A DNA stretch of 64,000 bases, from assembly GCA_024741835.1 (NCBI GenBank), contig JAENRP010000026.1, forward strand, positions 122,734 through 186,733. The letters run 5' to 3'. The first letter of the stretch is position 1; the number at the start of each line of letters is the position of its first letter. The notes beneath the pieces are model-generated. The model searched no databases. It saw nothing but the letters and a program-made list of their open reading frames with translations, and was not told the origin of the DNA. This stretch comes from Diplocarpon mali (Eukaryota; Ascomycota; Leotiomycetes; Helotiales; Drepanopezizaceae). Below, in pieces: positions 56,858 to 64,000 of this stretch. A program made the position numbers and the translations under genes.

Positions 56858-57483
56858 TGGATAGATGGATATTTTGATTAAATGCTATGATGGCGAGAGC
56901 TAGGCATAGGTCGATGGATTAAGTGAGGTCAATGCTTTACAATGATATAGAATTCTAAAGTGAAGAGAGTAGAATACAAGGCAAGCCGGCCTTTTATATT
57001 AAGAGGTCGCTTTATTTATTACTCTGTCGTGCTGTATTTAGAGGTGGATTCTCAGTAGTGGCAGAAGCTTGTAAAATTCTACTCTAACTATATACCTGAG
57101 CTCCCTTTATAGAAGTGCTCCGTGGCCACTTCAGGGGTATATTACATAAGCCAGTCCTCAGATGCCTTAGTGCCTGAGGCTCCTTATGGCGCAACACACC
57201 CCCTAGGTGAGAAGCAGCTCCTAAGCTGGGCTCAGCTATAACTAGCGCCAGATCTAGTATATAAGACTCCTTTATTATGCTCCCCAGCTTCTAGAATAAT
57301 GAAAATTGCTTGATAAAGCTGTAATGAATGAAAGAGGGAGCGCGTTCCAGGTGCTTCCTCTATGGAATGGAAGCTAAATCAGATGACAAAGGAAAGTCAA
57401 TAAAGGCAGCGCGCCTATAAAAGTACGCGTTTTTCCCCTATGAAGCTTTCCTTCCTTATACTTCTTCAAATAATCACTTTAAA
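56858..57483. other. 3' flank of FMP25 passing into repeat-rich sequence
   Basis: No gene. From about 57.0 kb the sequence becomes rich in GCTCC and GCTTCC words, like the element downstream. Confidence 0.5.
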
Positions 57484-58395
57484 ATGGAGAATAGCAACAA
57501 TAACTCTGAGGAGCGCCCCAGTGGGGCTACTACTGTAAGCTTCCTAATCGTGCTCCCTTACTCCTGCTAAAGACTTATAGTGAAGTCGTTGTGCTCGAAC
57601 ACAGCTTGGAGCTTCTCGGCGCGGCAGATAGCAGGAGGATGATAACGCGCCTGAGACGTTCGACGTGGTGACACCCCCGAGAGGGAGCGCGCCTCCCCTT
57701 CCCGCCACCCCCTAGGCCGTGGTTCCTAGAACACCGGCGGTCCCCTCTGCAGCTCCCTCCTCCTATCGCAAGCCAGAGCAGGGGCTGATAAGGAATATAC
57801 CGTATAAGGGGTGCGTTCGGAGCTTCCTGGCTGGGAAGTCGGCTGGCGTATGCTTTAATAGCACGGTGGGAGTACGCTGCTTTCGTTATGCGAAGGGAGG
57901 CCACGCGTGCTAGGAGCTTCCCGTCGGCGCCTTGGAGGCGTGGGAAGATTATATATTCTTATTAGAGGAGAACGACAGTGACTCTGCGGTACGTTCTTAA
58001 GCTCCCTCTAGGTGGTTTGCTACTAATAAGCAGTTTAGGGCCTCGCCGCCACTAAGAGGAAGGTGAGAGAGGAGCTTCGGAAGGCGCGCCGGAGAGAGAC
58101 AGAGGAGGTGGTATCATCGGAGGGTACGTTAATCATAAGCTTTCTCGTATCGTAGCTAATAGCTTCCTAGAACCAGTCGGTCAGGAGCTCCTGCTGCCGC
58201 CGATTATGGCACCTCTTGGCCTTGCCGCCCGCCTCGCAGAGGCTTTTGAGGCTTCTGCGGCTGCTCCTATTGTTGCTTCCAGCGTTGCTCCCCAGGCGGC
58301 TCCTAGGGCTGTGCCACTGGAGGAGTCGGTTGCTTCTCGACAGGGACGCGCCCTTATGTTGTTTGCAGAGCTATTAGAGGTTCTGATTATCTGAG
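57484..58395 (+). pseudogene. Degenerate multi-exon gag-like or lineage-specific gene
   Basis: An ATG opens MENSNNNSEERPSGATT, followed by GTAAGC and an intron-like segment. Further pieces include a possible zinc-knuckle remnant CFRYAKGGHAC, broken by a TAG, then ELPVGALEAWEDYIFLLEE. Next are a basic helix (KRKVREELRKARRRETEE) and a final open stretch with LAARLAEAFEASAAAP ending at 58395. Three intron-like segments (GTAAGC or GTACGT start, CTAA-type branch, AG end) lie between them, but frames do not join cleanly. I read this as a decayed member of a repeated gene family, possibly TE-derived. Limits and even strand use are tentative. Confidence 0.35.
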
Positions 58396-58773
58396 GGAGT
58401 TGGTTTTTAGGCCTCCCTGTGTATTAGTATAAGGAAAATTGAACCCTATCTTGCGCTTCCTTCCCACTCGCTATTACAAAGGAGATGTGAAAGGATTGTG
58501 GAGCATTTAAAATGCTAGCTTCTCGATTAGACCTCTTGCGTCTTAGAGGTTCAAAAGCTTAATGAAGCTCTCGAACTTTTATCGAGGAAGGTTTTTAGTA
58601 AGGCCATCTGCGTGCATGTCCTTAGTAGGGAGATAGGCCACTTGAAAGCTCCCTTTTTGGTGCTCCTGTTGTAGCCACATATTATGTATATCAATGTGTC
58701 GGAGCTTTGTAGAGATCCTTTGAGAGTCTCTTATAATAAGCCGTATTGTCTGTTGATTATCGCAAAATATGGA

Positions 58774-59313
58774 CTATAGAGCTTCCACCTTAAGCTCTAT
58801 TTCCTTAAAGAACCTCTTTAATGCCATTATCTCCTTTGCTGTATGCGCTACTCCTAGGAGCTCAGCCTCTGTAGTAGAAGTAGTAACTGTCGGTTGCTTC
58901 GAGGCTTTCCAAATGATTGCTCCTTTAAATAGGAATATAATAAAACCGTAGGAGGAGCGCCTTATCTTTGGATTATCTGCAAAGGAAGCATCTGACGATA
59001 CTACTAAGTTATTTGATCTGCTAAATCGACTATAAGTGATTCCTAGAAAGCGTGTACTGAAAAGGTAGCGAATTGTCCAATTGATAGCTTTAAGGTATTC
59101 AGAGCTTAGGTTTATATAGAAATGAGATAGCTGGGCGATTGCAAAAGCTATATCTGGGCGCAGTATAATAGCTATGTATAAGGCGGAGCCTACTTTTTCC
59201 TGGAACTCCTTAATTCTTGAGTAAGGAGCTGTTTCGTAGTTCTTTTTAAGTTCGAAGTAGGGGAGCGGCGTACTAGGGAAACGCCCTATATTAAGGCCGA
59301 ACCTCTTTGCCAT
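58774..59313 (-). pseudogene. RNase H domain segment of the copia polyprotein
   Basis: An uninterrupted stretch of 179 codons. It contains VGSALYIAIILRPDIAFAIA, SDASFADN and TVTTSTTEAELLGVAHTAKE, the conserved end of copia Pol with the acidic RNase H residues visible. It is the longest unbroken part of this element. Confidence 0.85.
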
Positions 59314-60921
59314 CTTCTCGATATAAGCGTCATAGAGCAGAGTAATTGTACCCTGCTTCCTATCTCAAGAGACTCTCACCCTTAAGAACCACTCAATATC
59401 TCCTATAGCTGTCAATTCGTATGCTTCGCGCAGTCCCTTTATAGTCTTCTAAGCTTCTTCTGCATAGGAGGAGTGGTACATTACTTGTATATCGTCAATA
59501 TAGAAGGCTATGAATACAGTCCTATCCTTATTAACAAATATGCAAGGCTCCTCACTAAGAGGGGTAAGCTTCAGAGACTTTAGAGTACTAGTGAAATCCC
59601 TGTACTAGAGCGCTAGGGAGTTTCGAAGGCCGTATAAGGCGCGATCGAGCTCTACTACCTTGTCTTTTTGCTTCTAACCATCTGGTAAGAAGCAAACAAC
59701 TGGCGCGCTCTGAGGGTCTCTTTTAGCATTTATAAAGGCGTTGATAACGTTGAACTATCGGAGCTCCATATCGAATTTAGCGGCGATTGCCATTATAACC
59801 TTAAAAGATCTTGATGCGAGCGTTGCAGCGTAGGTAGAGAAAATAGAAGCTTCCTCCTAAAGATCTCCCCTTACTACTATTCTTAACCTAAAGCGGCTAA
59901 TCTCCCTAGAGGAGTTTAGCTTATAGTTAAAGACCCACTTCAGTGGTATAGGCCTTGTAGTAGCCTCGCTTCTATCGATCACTCTCTAGCAATTGCGCGC
60001 TTCCAGGTTCTTAATCTCAGTTCTGGCTCCCTCTTTAAATTGCTCTCCGAAAGGGTGATTTGCAAGCTCGTTCCAGTGAGTTAGCGCTTTAGGAAGCTTG
60101 TCTTAAGGTGGAATAGGAAGGATAGAGTTTCCTCTAGAGCTTCTAGATTGAGTCGCTGCGGTAATAACGCAGTGTACCGCTTTATACTCTTCTTTATCAG
60201 TTCTCGCAGGCTCCTGACTTAGCTAGAAAGTCGATATAAAGCTGTTTACCTACTCTAACTGATGTGTTTTAGGTTCTTTAAGGGCTAGCAGGAGATCCCT
60301 AACGCACGTTGCGTATATGGCATTCCCGCTCCCTCTTCTCCTTTTTGACCTGCGGAGCGGTATAGGTACTATTTCCTGCTCCTTATTAGGCTTCTTGCGT
60401 TTTCGGAAGGCCCTTATATCAAGTACTTCAGGCTGAGCTTCTATTAGTTTCAAAGAGCTCCCTCTTTTGGTATTACCCTTAAGAGCTTCCATATCTTGGC
60501 GTAGCTCCCGATCGATCGGTGCTTCTAATAAGAGCTGGCGTGCTTCTTCACCAGTTGCCTATGGTAGAGCTTCCAGTAATTAAGGGGCCTGCTCCTGCCC
60601 TTGCGATTGCTTAGTCCATATAGCAACTAGAGGCCTGGTATTGCGCTCCTTGGCAGAACTGGCATTTATAATATCGCTTTCGACGCTCCTCCCAACTATT
60701 GACAGTTGTCTTGGAGCGTCTAACCCTTCGCTACTAGGCAGCTGCTCCTAAGTAGCTAGAGTAGAAACGCTATAAGTAGCCTTATAGAGGACGAGAGCCC
60801 TCGATAGATCTGAGCTCGGAGCTTCTATCGGTAAAAGATTAATAAGCTTACCTCCTACTAGGTTATCCGCAGGCTGCTTATCCAAAGCTCCCTCTATATT
60901 CTCAACAATTAACTCAGCGTC

Positions 60922-61185
60922 CTAAGCTTCCTCCTCCTCCTCTTCGATTATTTGCACAATCTCCTTAATGATTGGGAGCAGGTGGCCAGCCACCTTTTTA
61001 TACTCCTTAGAGTAGAATTTGGACTTATCGAATTCGACGTTTCGAGAGATTATAACCTTTCGGAGCTTAAGCACCCAGATCCTATATATGTTAGTGGCGC
61101 AGTAACCAACTAGGTATCTAATATGCCCTTGTGGCATAGTTTTAAAAGCTCTCTTATTCTTTAGAGCTTCCCTCTCCTTTGCCAA
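60922..61185 (-). pseudogene. Integrase C-terminal segment of the copia polyprotein
   Basis: An 87-codon piece with GHIRYLVGYCATNIYRIWVL and KLRKVIISRNVEFDKSKFY, typical of the region just after the integrase core. It ends in a run of Glu. Confidence 0.75.
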
Positions 61186-64000
61186 TAGGTACGCGCGCGC
61201 TCTATACGCTTTTATACCCCCCTATTCTGGTCTTAAATCAGTAGTAAGCTTTATAGTGATCTGCGGATCATACCACCTAAAGTATTATCTAAACTAGAGC
61301 TAGAGCACCTCATTTGGACTCTTCCATCCCCTGCGCTTCAATGGGCCGATATTATAAAGGTATATTGCAGCTAGTACGGCTTTAGGCCATAGGTGCTCCA
61401 GGAGGTTAGCAGAGATTAGCATAGTAAGTGCCTTTTTAATAATCTCTGCTCCCGCTCTCTCAGAAGCTCCATTTGGTTTATAAGTATAGGATGGAGTGAC
61501 TTCTACCTCTATGCCTTTAGCTTCGCACCACTCTCTATATTTCGATGCTTCCTATAGGAGGAACACCGAGGTATCGTTATCGCTCCTTAGAATACATAGG
61601 GAGAGGCTATAACGGCGCTTTACTTATGCTTTAAAAGATTAAAGAGCTCCTAGAACTAGCGTTAGGGACTTATAGAGTAGAGTATATCCAAATAACTTCC
61701 TACTAAATTCATCCTTAATCAGGAGAAGCCAGCTTTCTAAGGAGAGGCTCGATGTGCTATAGTCAAATAGGTCCTAGGAGCACCTAAAGAACGGTCTTAG
61801 AGCTTTAAAATCTGACTCTCTCTTAGAAGGCTTTTGCTTAGCTTTTGCCTAAGCGTAAGCTTTATAATTAATTTGTAGCTTCCCTTTGATTTTCACCCTC
61901 CTTACGTTTAGCACAAGCTTCTCGAGCGCCTCAGCTCCTAAATGGCCTGATCGAAGGTGCCAAATATCTGCCGAATCGTTCCTAGCTCTTAGGAATACGC
62001 TGCTCCTTAAGAGTTTATATTAGCTTTGCAAACGCCGTTGTAAAGTAGGGAAAGCTAGGCAGGTTGGTTAAGCACGGCATAGCGAGGTAGGAGCGTTATA
62101 AAAGTTGATAGGCTTATATTCAAACACTATGACGTTCGACCTACGCTCCAGCTGCTTCACAACTACGTTATTATCTGCTATACCCCTTTAGAGCGTCGCG
62201 TCTAAGCCTATATACTATACCCTAGCCTTCTTTAAAAGAGGCTCTGAGATAATATTAATATTAAACCTATCCACAAGCGCTACGTTCCTAAGCTCTAAGT
62301 CTCCTCCATCGGCGAGAACCCCTTTCATCAGACGTATACCCCTCCCCCTTATTGGCAGACTCAAGCTCCCCGCCTTTATACAGTCCTGGGGATATGCGAT
62401 TTTCAATAATCCAGGAACTAGAAGCTCCTCTCGATTAATAAGGTGCGTCGCAGCGCAGTTATCGAGTAGGGTTATATTCGAGAGAGCGTAGGGAGCTCCA
62501 AGGGTGGAGTATATTCCTAGGGTAAAGTCTTCGAAGAGAGTTGGATCTAGGAGGGCGGTTATAATCTTGGATTTGCCGCTCCCTGAAGCTTCGGCAGATG
62601 TTCTTTCCTTGAATTGATCTATAGGAGCTTGTTTGATATAGGAGAGCTTAGCTTAGAGCTCTTTCCATTCCGAGGAAGCAAGGTTTTCGCGCGTTCTTTT
62701 GACCTCGTCGTAGCTGGGGAGGTTTCGAAGCGTACCTTCCTTGGCGCCAGTTAAGGCGTATTTCAGCCTATTATACTCCTCTGGGTTCCAGAAGTGATTT
62801 TTGACCTAGGGGTAAGGGCACTTTTTAACGCTCCCCTCGAGAGTCTTCTTCGCCTTGCCTTTACTTAGTGCTCTTAGATTAGTATGATCGCCTACTCCTC
62901 CGAGCGAGGCGTATACTCCAAGGGTTGCCTTTAACAAGGAGCTTGCGAGGCTTCGCTCTATCAAGCTCGAGAACCAATTGACATAGTAGACCATATCTTT
63001 TCCCTGCTCCAGACCTAGCTTATTATCTCTAATAAGCTCTGCCTGGATCTGCTAGGACCAAATAGGAGCCTAGCGGTAAACCGACTGTAGAAACTTCGTA
63101 ATTGCAAAGGAGCCTTAAACCTCCGGGATTCTATACGTTCGTGCTTCCTAGTAGATCTCCCTAAAGCTAGCAAGCCAGGTCTTCGGGTCCACTTTGCTGC
63201 TCCTTATTTCAGAGAGCTTAGTGTTATAGTCTTCCCGAATTGACTCTATTATGCTAACCTCAGAGGGGGCTAGTTCCCTGCGCAGGTGCTCTACAATCCA
63301 TTAAATCGACAGTTTCCCCGCTTCCTTGCAGTCATATTGCACTGCTTAAAGCAAAGTAGGGTATACTATTTTAGTAATCCAACGGTATAACTGAGTGTAG
63401 GAGCTCCTGTTCCTTTTCCACGTTTCTACTGTAAGATTGTATTGCATTACCGCCATTTTATACTCCAGCTCTACGTCTTTAGCTATTGTCTTCGCAGGTA
63501 GTAGTAGAGCTGGCGTTTGTTAATCAGTAGCTTCCTACTATTGGTACAACTCGTGGTAGCTTTACAATACTCTCTAGTCCTATCCTTCTACAATTTTTTC
63601 AAGCTGCAGCGGTTCTATTTCTAGATCTAGCAGATGTGGAGCTTCATTCTTATAAAGCGGAGCTTAGTTTCCCGTCTCTATTGTATACAGTTTAGGGTTA
63701 TTAACCTGTCTTGGCTTCTCTATATGCTTCTAAAGGCGCAGAAATTCAGCCTGAAACTCTAGCTTAGCGTACCAAATGCGCTATGACTTCCTATCCTAGA
63801 GCATAACTCCACTAAAGCTAAGCTCCTAAGCTTCTTTTTGCTAGTACTCGCTTATATTGACTAGGTTGGTAGGGAGTATAGGTCTATTAGTTGGCTAGGA
63901 GCGTTAGAACGTCGAGTCAGGTCGTATAACGCGTATAGGCGAGGGAGAATGGATGAAAAATAGTAGTGAAACCTCTCTAAGAAGTCTCTAAACACAGTAG

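Larger units (their letters stand above)
58507..64000 (-). mobile_element. Second Ty1/copia element, minus strand, 5' end outside window
   Basis: Reading the minus strand from 64000 down, the order is as follows. Gag lies at about 63.5-62.6 kb. The protease motif LDNCAATHL is at about 62440-62470 and the GAG-pre-integrase WHLRSGHLGAEALEKL at about 61920-61970. The integrase core follows (DEFSRK at about 61715, LRSDNDTSVFLL at about 61580, NGASERAG at about 61465). Reverse transcriptase comes next (FNVINAFINAKRD at about 59740, RALYGLRNS at about 59630, active site YIDD at about 59495), then RNase H (59313-58774) ending with ADGLTKNLPR. Pol closes near 58507. Scattered TAG and TAA codons, mostly at expected Gln or Trp positions, break the frame. 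The order is that of copia, and the sequence is not closely related to the element at 36-41 kb. No LTR could be identified. Confidence 0.85.

Noticed and set aside
56870..64000. CRISPR-like or other phased repeat system suggested by recurring GCTCC words
   Set aside because: Spacing is irregular, the words lie within recognisable copia coding sequence, and the host is eukaryotic.

Overview
The window comes from a filamentous ascomycete (Pezizomycotina). Genes are compact and carry introns of about 40-60 nt with CTAAC/CTGAC-like branch points. They encode eukaryotic housekeeping proteins: CCT6, COG3, Atm1, Aim24, Fmp25, ubiquitin-eS31 and eS26. Gene islands alternate with AT-rich, stop-riddled retrotransposon remains that look like products of repeat-induced point mutation (RIP). 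I cannot name the species; Leotiomycetes or a related class is only a guess.

Layout: 1-2284 is a GC-rich upstream region with tandem repeats. It is followed by an oxysterol-binding-protein relative (+), a kinesin-10/Kid-like motor (-) and an MFS monocarboxylate-type transporter (-). A long gene-poor stretch holds one small 99-aa protein gene (-). Mitochondrial ATM1 (-) and AIM24 (+) are divergent across 365 bp. An AT-rich island (19.6-21.4 kb) precedes a prenylcysteine-oxidase-like gene (-). A second island (23.6-26.4 kb) carries a pair of ~0.75-kb direct repeats. Next come CCT6 (+), a very long GH47 alpha-mannosidase (+) and a GH18 chitinase (-).

A complete but mutated Ty1/copia element (36445-41510), with 124-bp LTRs and an exact AATAG target-site duplication, lies about 200 bp upstream of the chitinase start. 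The following dense island has a J-protein (-), a conserved unknown (+), a 140-aa unknown (-), ubiquitin-eS31 (-), eS26 (+), a calmodulin-like protein (+), a 36-N assembly gap, COG3 (-) and FMP25 (+). From about 57 kb to the end there is a degenerate gag-like gene (+) and a second, unrelated copia element (-) that runs off the window.

Several genes serve mitochondria (Atm1, Aim24, Fmp25 and possibly the J-protein) or the secretory/lipid pathway (COG3, GH47, the ORP, the prenylcysteine oxidase). Genes are often arranged head to head over short shared promoters. I see no biosynthetic cluster, CRISPR array, rRNA gene or complete tRNA gene. Splice sites were assigned by eye from reading-frame continuity, conserved protein motifs and GT/GC-AG signals; every model given adds up to a whole number of codons.
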